From assembly GCA_037724045.1 (NCBI GenBank), contig JBBJOW010000014.1, positions 7,566 to 71,565 on the forward strand: a DNA stretch of 64,000 bases, given 5' to 3'. The translations under genes were made by a program, and so were the position numbers. The stretch's first letter is position 1, and each line of letters begins with the position of its first letter. This DNA comes from DATLGB01 sp037724045. GTDB lineage: Bacteria > Actinomycetota > Thermoleophilia > Solirubrobacterales > Solirubrobacteraceae. Under the pieces are notes generated by a model. The model worked only from the letters and a program-made list of their open reading frames with translations, searched no databases and had not been told where the DNA came from. Shown piece by piece: positions 34,028 through 42,808 of this stretch.

Positions 34028-34792
34028 ATGTTCACTCCCGTTCAGACGAGGCGCACGTTCGAGGAAGCGGTGGAGCAGATCGCCGAGAAGGTCAAGCTCG
34101 GCGAGCTCGCCGTCGGCGACCGGCTGCCCTCCGAGCGCGCCCTCGCGGAGCAGATGGAGATCTCGCGCCCGACGCTGCGGGAGGCGATCAAGGTGCTGCA
34201 GGACTCGGGCCTGCTCGACGTCAGGCGCGGAGCGGGCGGCGGCATGTTCGTCGCCACGGAGATCGTCCCGCCGGAACTTGTCGCGCGCCGGCGCGACATC
34301 CGCATCCACGAGGTGGCCCAGGTGCTCGAGGCGCGGCGCCTGCTCGAGCCGCGCGTCGCCCAGCTGGCGGCCATGCGCGCCGGCCCCGAGGACTTCGACG
34401 CGATGCAGCGCTCGATCGACAACCAGCGCGCCGTGGTCGGAGAGGGCTCGATCCTCAGTGCCGGCCGCGAGGACCGCTTTCTCGCGCTCGACGTGCGCTT
34501 CCACCTCGCACTCGCGCGGTCCACGGGCAACGGCGTGCTCGTCCACCTGGTCCGCACGGTCTACCGCGACCTCGAGATCGCCCGTGACATGGCCATGCAC
34601 CGCGAGACGGTGCCGGACTGGTCGATCGACATCCACGAGCGCACGCTCGCCGCCGTGCGCTCCGGGGACCTCGACCAGGTGGAGGAGGTCATGGACGAGC
34701 ACCTCAGCCAGCTCGAGCGCACGTGGGAGCAGGAGACGGGCACCGCGCTCATCCGCCCCACGCCTGACTTCCTCGTCCGGCGGGCGTCTTGA
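34028..34792 (+). CDS. FadR/GntR-family transcriptional regulator
   Basis: A 254-residue regulator with an N-terminal winged helix (LAVGDRLPSERALAEQMEIS, then RPTLREAIKVLQDSGLLDVR) and a C-terminal FCD ligand domain (VLEARRLLEPRVAQLAA, FHLALARSTGN and HERTLAAVRSGDLDQ). Asp and His side chains in the FCD part could bind a metal and a carboxylate. The targets are unknown. Its stop overlaps the TTG of the following lipoprotein gene by 4 bp. Confidence 0.93.
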   Translation: MFTPVQTRRTFEEAVEQIAEKVKLGELAVGDRLPSERALAEQMEISRPTLREAIKVLQDSGLLDVRRGAGGGMFVATEIVPPELVARRRDIRIHEVAQVLEARRLLEPRVAQLAAMRAGPEDFDAMQRSIDNQRAVVGEGSILSAGREDRFLALDVRFHLALARSTGNGVLVHLVRTVYRDLEIARDMAMHRETVPDWSIDIHERTLAAVRSGDLDQVEEVMDEHLSQLERTWEQETGTALIRPTPDFLVRRAS

Positions 34793-35007
34793 GGCGGACC
34801 GCACTCGCGCTGCTCGCCGCGGCGGCCGTCGCCGGCTGTGGCGATGACGACATCTCCGTCCCGTCGCCTCCGGAGCCCGACGTCGTCGAGGAACGCGTCG
34901 ACGAGGCGCAGAGGGCGATCGACAAGCTCGACGAAACCGACCTGCCCGAGGACGCCAAGCGCGAGCTCGAGGAGGCCAAGCGGCTCCTCGACGAAGCGCA
35001 ACCCTGA
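34789..35007 (+). CDS. Small lipoprotein with coiled coil
   Basis: A 72-residue protein starting with TTG and coupled to the regulator gene. The N-terminus RRTALALLAAAAVAGCGDDD has a basic region, hydrophobic core and a lipobox (AVAGC), so Cys17 would be lipidated. The rest is Pro/Val-linked and then strongly charged with heptad-like spacing (VEERVDEAQRAIDKLDETDL), predicting an outer-face coiled coil. No family is recognised. Signal and helix are clear; expression is inferred from the overlap. Confidence 0.72.
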   Translation: MRRTALALLAAAAVAGCGDDDISVPSPPEPDVVEERVDEAQRAIDKLDETDLPEDAKRELEEAKRLLDEAQP

Positions 35008-35080
35008 TCCGCCCGGCGGGACAGGCGTTGAGGGGGACCCAGACCGAACACTCGTCTCTCTTTGGCAATCCCCGTTATCA

Positions 35081-35096
35081 GCGTCACCGGTGACGC
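35081..35096. promoter_or_regulatory. 16-bp perfect palindrome
   Basis: GCGTCACCGGTGACGC is a perfect 16-bp inverted repeat with no spacer in the 237-bp gap after the lipoprotein gene. Its symmetry is that of a dimer-bound operator rather than a hairpin. No gene starts near enough on either strand to assign a target. Confidence 0.4.
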
Positions 35097-35244
35097 CTTC
35101 TTCAGGCTTGCGAAAGCGGCGGCGAGCCTTGTCCGTTCCGTTCCGTTTCGCCGACGTCACCGCCGCCTGGCGACGACCAGGAGCATCCTTGCGCGCCGAT
35201 CCGGCTCCGCGTATCGACAAGGAGGCGACCTACGTGGGCAATGG

Positions 35245-36201
35245 CTACGAGCGTGGTCCTTTCGTGGGGATGCGGCCGAGGTGTTGGCGTTCTTCTTCCT
35301 CGAGTGCGCGCACGCGTTGGAGCAGCTCGATCGTGTGCCGGTGGTCGATTTGTTCCTGTTCGTGGAGCGTGGTCCAGACCGCGCGGTGTAGGTAGCCGCC
35401 GTCAGCGGTTTCGGTCTCAAGTCGATATATGCGCCCCTTCGGGGCTAGGACGAGCGCGGTGTCGAGCGAGCCGTCTTCGCGCTCTTCCGTCGTCTCATCT
35501 ATTACACAGCGAGCGATCGGTTGGCCAGACTCCACGAGCACGGCGCGCAGGACACCCCCATCATTTTGGCGCACTGCAAAAGTACGTCGGCGGATCTGAC
35601 GCAGCTCGGGCGCCGCAAGCACGGTCGCGACGTACCCGTCGACCATCTCGATGAGGCCCGCCATGTCCAAGGACCGCTTGCCGACGGCGTCGAGGTCGCG
35701 CAGCGCAATTCGGCGCAACGTCCTTCGCAGTTGCGGATGCGCGCGGATCTGTTCCACCACGAGGGCGCTGGGCTTGACGCAAACGCCCCACAGCACCCGC
35801 TCGAGTGTGTTCAGGATGGCCTCGATGTCGTCAGCCGTCGCGGTCTTCCAATTTGCGGCCAGGGCCTGCAGGAGCGGCGGAAGCGCCAGCTCGACACCGG
35901 CCTTGGTCAGCGTCCCGGCGAGCGTGGCGAGGCTGGGTCCCGCATCCGGACGACGACCGGCGTGCTGCATTTCCTCTCCGAGTCGTGCGACTACCCGTTC
36001 GGCCTCTTCCCGCGTTAGGTATCGAGCGCGCAGAGGCTCAGAAACCATGTCGTAGCACGCGGGATCGCGTCCAAGCCTGGCTGCCTCCAGCATCCGCATC
36101 AGCTGCACCGATGCGTTCGAAAGGCGCTGCGGATCGCCGAGATCGTCCAACAGGGCCTCCAGCGCCGACCCGAACGCTCCTCGCGTCCCCGCCTCCGTCA
36201 A
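35245..36201 (-). CDS. Hypothetical protein of unknown family
   Basis: A 318-residue protein I cannot assign. The first two thirds are helical and rich in Leu and Arg (NASVQLMRMLEAARLGRD, AILNTLERVLWGV, LRRIALRDLDAVGKRSLDM). The last third looks beta-rich (AVLVESGQPIARCVIDETTE, ALVLAPKGRIYRLE) and ends in a charged helix. Codon use is less GC-biased than in the surrounding genes, which suggests later acquisition. No partner gene is adjacent on its strand. Confidence 0.78.
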   Translation of the reverse strand: MTEAGTRGAFGSALEALLDDLGDPQRLSNASVQLMRMLEAARLGRDPACYDMVSEPLRARYLTREEAERVVARLGEEMQHAGRRPDAGPSLATLAGTLTKAGVELALPPLLQALAANWKTATADDIEAILNTLERVLWGVCVKPSALVVEQIRAHPQLRRTLRRIALRDLDAVGKRSLDMAGLIEMVDGYVATVLAAPELRQIRRRTFAVRQNDGGVLRAVLVESGQPIARCVIDETTEEREDGSLDTALVLAPKGRIYRLETETADGGYLHRAVWTTLHEQEQIDHRHTIELLQRVRALEEEERQHLGRIPTKGPRS

Positions 36202-36559
36202 CGGGATTCCCCAACGCGACTCGACATAGCCATCAATCTACGCTTCCGCTCCCGCTCCCGCTGCCGCTGCCGCTTCCCGCGACGAGCAGCAGCACCGCCA
36301 GCTCGTCCGGGGAACCAGAGGCCGCGTTTAGACGGGTCGTCGATTTTCGGCGCCCGTGGCCAGCGTCTCGATGTCCACGTCCTCGATCACCTCGGTTAGG
36401 CGAATGCAGCAGTCATGCGTCGACGAAGACGACGCCTGGGAACTCGAACAAGGTGGGCCTCGGCAGCCGCGAGATCCTCGTGCTCGTCTACACGGGCGAC
36501 GAATTTCGCCTACTTGCGGCTGCTCGATTCGAGCATGCCGCAACGGTATCTTTGGCGGG
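36202..36559. other. Non-coding or decayed stretch with a Gly-Ser codon tract
   Basis: No intact gene is visible. At 36242-36277 there is a run of six-base units that would encode alternating Gly-Ser on the minus strand (GSGSGSGSGSGSVD, then stop), preceded by ELAVLLLVAG in the same frame. Further right, short minus-strand fragments in different frames look coding (TEVIEDVDIETLATGAENRR and FVARVDEHEDLAAAEAHL), as in a frameshifted remnant. Base composition is less GC-rich than the flanks. Confidence 0.45.
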
Positions 36560-37297
36560 GTGTTCGATCACGTCGGGATCGCCGTCGCGGACCTCGCCGC
36601 GTCTGAGCGCTTCTACCGCACCGTCCTCTCCGTGCTGGGCGCCGAGCCGACTCATGCGGACGCCGAGCTCGTCGAGTGGGAGGACTGGGACATCGGGCCG
36701 ACGGACCGCGAGCACCCCGTGACCCGCGGCCTGCACGTCGGGTTCCGAGCGCCGTCCCGAGCGGCCGTGGACGCCTTCTGGCGGGCGGGGATCGACGCGG
36801 GCTACCGCGACGACGGCGCGCCCGGCCCGCGCACGGTCTACGGCCCGGACTACTACGGCGGCTTCCTGCTCGACCCGGACGGCAACAGCGCGGAGGCGGT
36901 GCACACCGAGCGCGAGGACCCCGTGCTCGCCGGCCGTATCGACCATCTCTGGATCCGCGTCCGCGACCCCGCCGCGTCCAGGCGCTTCTACACGACGATC
37001 GCCCCGCACGCCGAGCTGCGGATCGGCGTGGACGAGCAGGACCATGTCCAGCTGGTCGGCGAGAACTTCAGCTTCTCGCTGATCGACGACGAGCGGCCGC
37101 TCACCGAGCACGTCCACCTCGCGTTCCCGGCGCAAGACGATGCGACCGTGCGGGCGTTTCACGCCGCCGCGCTCGCCGCCGGCCACAAGGACCACGGCGG
37201 TCCCGGCGAGCGCGCCGTCTACCACCCGGGCTACTACGGCGCGTTCGTCCTGGACCCCGACGGGCACAACATCGAGGTCGTCAACCACAACCGCTGA
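36560..37297 (+). CDS. VOC (glyoxalase/dioxygenase-fold) protein with two domains
   Basis: A 245-residue protein with two vicinal-oxygen-chelate domains. The first begins VFDHVGIAVADLAASERFYR and ends YGGFLLDPDGNSAEAV. The second begins RIDHLWIRVRDPAASRRFY and ends YGAFVLDPDGHNIEVVNHN. Metal-ligand His and Glu residues are present in both. Such proteins isomerise, cleave or bind small molecules, and the substrate is not predictable. The GTG at 36560 follows a GGCGGG sequence immediately, so initiation may use an unusual spacing. Confidence 0.88.
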   Translation: MFDHVGIAVADLAASERFYRTVLSVLGAEPTHADAELVEWEDWDIGPTDREHPVTRGLHVGFRAPSRAAVDAFWRAGIDAGYRDDGAPGPRTVYGPDYYGGFLLDPDGNSAEAVHTEREDPVLAGRIDHLWIRVRDPAASRRFYTTIAPHAELRIGVDEQDHVQLVGENFSFSLIDDERPLTEHVHLAFPAQDDATVRAFHAAALAAGHKDHGGPGERAVYHPGYYGAFVLDPDGHNIEVVNHNR

Positions 37298-37523
37298 GCC
37301 AAAGGCCGACGGCGCCGCGCTGGACAGTCCAGCTACGAGTGCCGCTGGTGAGAGCTTCGACGGCACGCTGACAGCCGATGCTGCTTTGAGGCTTGCGACA
37401 TGATGTGTCTGCATGCGAGCCACCCTCAAGACTGTCGCATTACCAGCTGAACGCCCACCCCCTGATCCGTCCGGCTGGTATGCCAGCTTGCCAATCATGG
37501 TCAAGTGTGTTTACCTTTAGGTG

Positions 37524-40500
37524 ATGGCGCTCGCCGCTCCTCCCCATGCTGCGCTGCGCGAGGTCGCCCTCGACGACAAGTACCTGCTTCCCGAGGGGCG
37601 CGTCTATCTCTCCGGCGTGCAGGCGCTCGTCCGGGTCGTGCTCGACCAGATGCGCGCCGACCGCGCGGCCGGCCTGCGCACCGGCACGATGGTCTCGGGC
37701 TACCAGGGCTCGCCGCTCGGTGGCTTCGACAAGGAGCTCCAGCGCGTCCGCGCGCTTCTCGACGAGCTGGAGATCCACCACCAGCCCGCGCTGAACGAGG
37801 AGCTCGGCGCCACCTCGGTGTGGGGCTCGCAGCTCGCTTCGCAGTTGCCGAAGGCGACCGTCGAGGGCGTGGTCGGCTGGTGGTACGGCAAGGCCCCCGG
37901 TGTCGACCGGGCCGCGGATGCGCTGCGCCACGGCAACTTCGTCGGCGCCGGCGCCAAGGGCGGCATGGTCGCGCTCGCCGGCGACGACCCCGCATCGAAG
38001 TCCTCCACACTGCCCAGCGCAAGCGAGGCAACGCTTGCCTCGATCGGCATGCCGGTCCTGTATCCGGGCTCCGTGCAGGAGACCCTCGATCTGGGGCGCC
38101 ACGCCGTCGCCCTGTCCCGCGCCTCGGGGCTGTGGACGGCGCTCAAGGTCGTCACCTCGGTCGCCGACGCCGCCGGGACCGCCGACGTCGGCCTCGCCCG
38201 CGTCCGCCCTGTCATGCCGATGGTCGAGTTCGACGGGGGGCCGTACGTCCATCAGCCCGACGCGTCGCTGCTCGCGCCCGCCAGCGTCGAGATGGAGCGC
38301 ACGCTGCACGGCCCGCGCCTCGAGCTCGCGCGCCAGTACGCCCGGCTCAACGGCCTCAACCGCGTCGTCGTCGATCCGCCGGGCGCGCGCCTGGGCGTCG
38401 TCGCCGCGGGCACGAGCTACCACGACCTGCGCGAGGCCCTGCGCACGCTGGGTGCGCAGGACGCCGTCCGCATCCTGCACGTGCAGATGCTGTGGCCACT
38501 CGACGAGCGCGCGGTGCGCGACTTCGCCCGCGGGCTCGACGAGGTCGTCGTCCTCGAGGAGAAGGGCCCGTTTATCGCCACCGCCGTGCGCGAGGCGCTC
38601 TACGACCTCGCCGACCGGCCACGCGTCACCGCGGGTTTCCATCCCGTGCTCGAGCCCGACCCGATCGCGCGCATCGTCGGCGAGCGGCTGCTAGCCCGCG
38701 GCGACGACCGGCCGCGGGCGCGCCTGGACTACCTCGACGCAATCACCGTCGAACCCGGTGCCGGCCCCATCCGCACACCGTTCTTCTGCTCGGGCTGCCC
38801 ACACAACCGCTCCACCGACGCGCCCGACGACGCCAGCGTCGGCCTCGGCATCGGCTGCCACACGATGGTGCTGATCAACCAAGCCGGCAAGGGCAAGGTC
38901 ACCGGGCTCACGCAGATGGGCGGCGAGGGCGCGCAGTGGATCGGCCAGTCGCCCTTCATGGACAAATCCCGCCCGCCCCACATCTTCCAGAACCTCGGCG
39001 ACGGCACCTTCCACCACTCCGGCTCGCTGGCGATCCGCGCCGCTGTGGCCGCCGGCGTCAACATCACCTACAAGCTGCTCTACAACCGCACCGTCGCCAT
39101 GACCGGCGGCCAGGACGTCGAGGGCGGGATGACCGTCGACGAGCTGGTGCGCTGGCTCGAGCTCGAGGGCGTCGCCCGCACCGTCGTCACCACCGAGGAC
39201 ACCGGACGCTCCGAGCTCATGCGCGCCCAGCGCGAGCTCGCGAAGGTCGAGGGCGTCACCGTCCTCATCCACGACCAGATGTGCGCGACCGAGAAGCGGC
39301 GGGCGGTCAAGCGCGGCAAGCTGTCCGCACCCACCACCCGGGTTGCGATCAACGAGCGCGTCTGCGAAGGCTGCGGCGACTGCGGCGCGAAATCCAAGTG
39401 CCTCTCCGTCCTTCCGGTGGAGACGGAGTTCGGCCGCAAGACGCAGATCCACCAGGCGTCGTGCAACTCCGACCTCTCGTGCCTGGAGGGCGACTGCCCC
39501 TCGTTTCTCGAGGTCACGCCCGGCACGCGCGCGCGGCCGGCGGTGCCACAGGTGCCGGTCACCCTTCCTGACCCGCACATCGCGCGCGGTGACCGCACGC
39601 TGCGGATGATCGGCATCGGCGGGACCGGCGTCGTCACCATGGCCCAGATCGTCGGCATGGCTGCGCTGATGGACGGCAAGCAGGTCCACGGGCTCGACCA
39701 GACCGGCCTCGCGCAGAAGGGCGGGCCGGTGGTGAGCGACCTGCGGATCCTCGAGCAGGGCGATGAGGGTTCCAACCGCGCAGTCGCCGGGGGCGTCGAC
39801 ACCTACCTCGGCTTCGACCTGCTCGGTGCGGCATCGCCCGCGAACCTCTTCGCCGCCGACCCGGAGCGGACCGTCGCCGTCGTATCGACGCACCGCACGC
39901 CGACCGGCGAGATGGTCGTCGATTCGACGGTGGAGTTCGCCGCCCTGTCGGACTCGGTCGACATCATCGATCGACACGTGCGCGAGGGCGTCTACCTCGA
40001 CGCGCAGGCGCTGAGCGAGAAGCTCTTCGGCGACCACATGCCCGCCAACGCGCTGCTGCTCGGCGCCGCGTGGCAGCGGGGGCTCGTGCCGCTCTCGCTC
40101 GACGCGCTCGAGGGCGCCATCCGTCTCAACGGCGCCGCGGTCGACGCGACGCTCGCCGCCTTCGCGTGGGGCCGCGCGACCGTCGTCGCTCCCGACGCCG
40201 TGCGCGCGCTCGACGACGAGCCCAAGCCGCCGCCGGCGTCGGCGCAAGCCGTGCGCATCGTTGCAGCCGTCGGCGCGTCCGGCGAGCTGCGTGACCTGCT
40301 CGAGCGCCGCGTCGACGAGCTGATCGCCTACCAGAGCCGCTCCTACGCGCTCGACTACGCCGAGTTCGTCGCCCGCGTCCTCCGGCGCGAGCCGGTCGCC
40401 GGCCGCACCGACCTCGCCGAGTCCGTCGCCCGGCACCTGTTCAAGCTCATGGCCTACAAGGACGAGTATGAGGTCGCGCGCCTGCACCGCGACCCGGTCG

Positions 40501-40919
40501 AGCAGGCGCGCCTGGAAGCGGAGTTCGGCGCGGGCGCGAAGGTCCGCTACAAGCTGCACCCGCCGGCACTGCGCGCGATGGGCATGCAGCGCAAGATCAC
40601 CGTGGGCCCTGCGTTCACCTCGCTGCGGCGGCTGCGCCGCCTGCGCGGGACCAAGCTGGATCCGTTCGGATACGCACGGGTGCGCCGCGTGGAGCGTGCG
40701 CTGCCCGCCGCCTACCGCGCGATCGTCGAACGCGCCCTGGAGCGCGCGGGCGCGGCGGACTACGCCCTGCTCGTCGAGCTCTGCGACCTGCCCGATCTGG
40801 TGCGCGGCTACGAGGACATCAAGCTCGCGAGCGTCGAGCGCTTCCACGTCCGTGCCGCCGAGCTGCTCGAGCGCATCGAGACCCCGCCGGCGCTCACGGT
40901 CATCAAGCGGTCCTACTGA
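37524..40919 (+). CDS. Indolepyruvate:ferredoxin oxidoreductase, fused form
   Basis: A 1131-residue TPP enzyme that oxidatively decarboxylates aryl pyruvates to acyl-CoA with ferredoxin. Residues about 1-420 are the pyrimidine-binding and transketolase-C-like part (SGYQGSPLGGFDKEL). About 430-600 is the TPP-binding part (FCSGCPHNRST and GIGCHTMVLI, then GGEGAQWIGQSPF). An iron-sulfur region follows, with CEGCGDCGAKSKC and CNSDLSCLEGDC. The gamma-type domain begins MIGIGGTGVVTMAQIVG, and a C-terminal domain completes the protein. All subunits are in one chain, as in the large aerobic forms. ATG at 37524 or GTG at 37521 start it. Confidence 0.93.
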   Translation: MALAAPPHAALREVALDDKYLLPEGRVYLSGVQALVRVVLDQMRADRAAGLRTGTMVSGYQGSPLGGFDKELQRVRALLDELEIHHQPALNEELGATSVWGSQLASQLPKATVEGVVGWWYGKAPGVDRAADALRHGNFVGAGAKGGMVALAGDDPASKSSTLPSASEATLASIGMPVLYPGSVQETLDLGRHAVALSRASGLWTALKVVTSVADAAGTADVGLARVRPVMPMVEFDGGPYVHQPDASLLAPASVEMERTLHGPRLELARQYARLNGLNRVVVDPPGARLGVVAAGTSYHDLREALRTLGAQDAVRILHVQMLWPLDERAVRDFARGLDEVVVLEEKGPFIATAVREALYDLADRPRVTAGFHPVLEPDPIARIVGERLLARGDDRPRARLDYLDAITVEPGAGPIRTPFFCSGCPHNRSTDAPDDASVGLGIGCHTMVLINQAGKGKVTGLTQMGGEGAQWIGQSPFMDKSRPPHIFQNLGDGTFHHSGSLAIRAAVAAGVNITYKLLYNRTVAMTGGQDVEGGMTVDELVRWLELEGVARTVVTTEDTGRSELMRAQRELAKVEGVTVLIHDQMCATEKRRAVKRGKLSAPTTRVAINERVCEGCGDCGAKSKCLSVLPVETEFGRKTQIHQASCNSDLSCLEGDCPSFLEVTPGTRARPAVPQVPVTLPDPHIARGDRTLRMIGIGGTGVVTMAQIVGMAALMDGKQVHGLDQTGLAQKGGPVVSDLRILEQGDEGSNRAVAGGVDTYLGFDLLGAASPANLFAADPERTVAVVSTHRTPTGEMVVDSTVEFAALSDSVDIIDRHVREGVYLDAQALSEKLFGDHMPANALLLGAAWQRGLVPLSLDALEGAIRLNGAAVDATLAAFAWGRATVVAPDAVRALDDEPKPPPASAQAVRIVAAVGASGELRDLLERRVDELIAYQSRSYALDYAEFVARVLRREPVAGRTDLAESVARHLFKLMAYKDEYEVARLHRDPVEQARLEAEFGAGAKVRYKLHPPALRAMGMQRKITVGPAFTSLRRLRRLRGTKLDPFGYARVRRVERALPAAYRAIVERALERAGAADYALLVELCDLPDLVRGYEDIKLASVERFHVRAAELLERIETPPALTVIKRSY

Positions 40920-40958
40920 GGCGAATGCGGGTGCTGTACCGGCGTTAGGTTGTCCAAC

Positions 40959-42104
40959 ATGAGCGTCACCGTGTGTCTCAGCCCGGGGACGATCGCGTAT
41001 CCGCAGGGCGCAGGGCATCTCTGGGCCTATCTCAACTGGGGGTTGTCGCTGCGCGCCGTCGGCTGCCGGGTCCTGTGGCTCGAAGACGTCGGCGGGATGC
41101 TCGCGAGCGGGTCGGTCGGCGAGGCAACCGCGGCTGCGGACACCCTCGACGCCGCCCTCACGAGATTCGGGCTCCCGGGCGCGCTGTCGGTGACCGACTT
41201 CCGTGGCGACACCGTTCCCGCCGACCTCGGAGCCGGCCACCTGAGCCTCGGCGACGTCACCGAGGCCAGCGACCTCCTGCTCGACTTCACGTACCAGGCG
41301 CCGGCCTCGGTAGTGGGCCGCTTCAGACGATCGGCGCTCGTGGACCTCGATCCCGGACTGCTGCAGATCGGCATGGACCGGGGCGATCTGCGCGTCGCGC
41401 CGCACGACATGTACTTCACGATCGGCGAGACCGTCGGAACGCCGGCGGCGTGTTTCCCGGATGGTGGCGTCGCGTGGCAGTACTCCCCGCCGCCCGTCTA
41501 CCTGCCGGCCTGGGAGGTCTCGCCCCTTCCGCAGGCCGGCCCGTTCACGACGGTGACCAACTGGTGGGGGGAGTGGATCCTCATCGGAGACGAGACGGTG
41601 GACAACGAGAAGCGCACCGCGTTCCTTCGCCTCCTCGACCTGCCTGCGAAGGTGTCTGCACTGCTCGAGATCGCGCTGACCCCCGACGAGTACACGCTCC
41701 GCACGGACGGGGCCCTGCTGCGCAAGCACGGCTGGACGGTGCGCGACGCCTGGGCGGCCTGCGGAACCCCTGAGGGGTACCGGGACTACATCCGTGGCTC
41801 GCGCGGAGAGCTCAGCGCCGCAAAGGCCTCCTGCGCACGGCTCGCGAACGCCTGGGTCAGCGACCGCACAGTCTGCTACCTGGCCAGCGGGCGCCCGGCG
41901 ATCGTCGAGCACACGGGTCCGAGCCGGATCCTGCCCGAGGCGGACGGGCTGCTGCGTTTCCGCGACGTGGATGAGGCGGCGGCGGCGATCACCAGGGTCG
42001 AGGCGGACCCCGCCCACCACGCCCGGGCGGCCCGTGCCCTGGCCGAGGAGCACTTCGACGGCGAGCGCCTCGTCGCCACCGTGCTCGAGCGGGCGCTGCC
42101 GTGA
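40959..42104 (+). CDS. Glycosyltransferase-like protein, cluster paralogue 1
   Basis: A 381-residue member of a family with four copies in 40.9-46.9 kb. The N-terminus (YPQGAGHLWAYLNWGLSL, then VLWLEDVGG) and the middle (LVDLDPGLLQIGMDRGD) correspond to the other three. The C-terminal hallmark is WVSDRTVCYLASGRPAIVEH-TG, followed by LLRFRDVDEA and a final helix HFDGERLVATVLE. This end resembles the donor-binding half of GT-B enzymes. I know no established name for the family. It is coupled to the deacetylase gene by a GTGA overlap. Confidence 0.8.
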   Translation: MSVTVCLSPGTIAYPQGAGHLWAYLNWGLSLRAVGCRVLWLEDVGGMLASGSVGEATAAADTLDAALTRFGLPGALSVTDFRGDTVPADLGAGHLSLGDVTEASDLLLDFTYQAPASVVGRFRRSALVDLDPGLLQIGMDRGDLRVAPHDMYFTIGETVGTPAACFPDGGVAWQYSPPPVYLPAWEVSPLPQAGPFTTVTNWWGEWILIGDETVDNEKRTAFLRLLDLPAKVSALLEIALTPDEYTLRTDGALLRKHGWTVRDAWAACGTPEGYRDYIRGSRGELSAAKASCARLANAWVSDRTVCYLASGRPAIVEHTGPSRILPEADGLLRFRDVDEAAAAITRVEADPAHHARAARALAEEHFDGERLVATVLERALP

Positions 42105-42808
42105 GCCGCCTGGCCGTCCTCGGCTACCACAAGATCGGTCCCCCGGCACCCGGCGGTTGGGAGACCTGGTTCTACGTCTCAGCCCCGGTGTTCGCCGAGC
42201 AGCTCGCGACCGTGCGCGACTGCGGATGGGACTTCATCGGCGCCGACGCACTCCGAGCGAGCGTGCGGGGCGACGGTGCGTTGCCCGCCCGCGCTGCGCT
42301 GGTCACCTTCGACGACGGCTACCGCTCGGCGCTCGAGCACGCCCTGCCCGTCCTGCGCGAGCACGCCTGCCCGGCCGTGCTCTTCGTCCCCACCGCGTAC
42401 GTCGCCGGGACGAACACGTTTGACCCGGACGAACCGGTGGAGCCCATCTGCGACTGGCCCGCGCTGAATGCGCTGGCGCAGGCCGGCGTCGCGGTGCAGT
42501 CCCACGGCGTCTCGCACCGGACGTTCTCGAGCCTGACGAGCGGGGAACGCCGGGAGGAGCTGGCACGGTCCAAGGCGGTGCTGGAGGAGCAGGTCCGCCG
42601 GCCGGTGGACCTCTTCGCCTTCCCCTACGGCGACGATGCCGACGGCAGCGGCGATGTCGGGGAGGCGTTGCGCGAGGCCGGCTACGCGGCGGCCTTCGGC
42701 TACGGCGGCGACCCGCAGCAGGTGCCGGTCGCGGACCGCTTCCGGATCCAGCGCGTGGCCATGGGTCCCGACACGGACCTGCGCTCCCTGCTGGGCGCAC
42801 CCGCGTGA
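42101..42808 (+). CDS. NodB-type polysaccharide deacetylase
   Basis: A 235-residue carbohydrate esterase family 4 protein. The metal and base motif TFDDGY is near residues 68-73, and the second metal motif SHGVSHR near 131-137. FAFPYGDDADGSG supplies the third motif. There is no signal peptide (it starts SRLAVLGYHKIG), so a cytoplasmic role on a precursor glycan is likely. It is sandwiched between glycosyltransferase-like paralogues 1 and 2, with GTGA overlaps at both ends. Confidence 0.92.
   Translation: MSRLAVLGYHKIGPPAPGGWETWFYVSAPVFAEQLATVRDCGWDFIGADALRASVRGDGALPARAALVTFDDGYRSALEHALPVLREHACPAVLFVPTAYVAGTNTFDPDEPVEPICDWPALNALAQAGVAVQSHGVSHRTFSSLTSGERREELARSKAVLEEQVRRPVDLFAFPYGDDADGSGDVGEALREAGYAAAFGYGGDPQQVPVADRFRIQRVAMGPDTDLRSLLGAPA

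Noticed and set aside
38691..42149. A 1152-codon open frame on the minus strand
   Set aside because: It lies antisense to the indolepyruvate oxidoreductase and glycosyltransferase genes, has low-complexity Arg/Gly/Ala/Val composition and no domain pattern. It is a by-product of GC-rich codon use.
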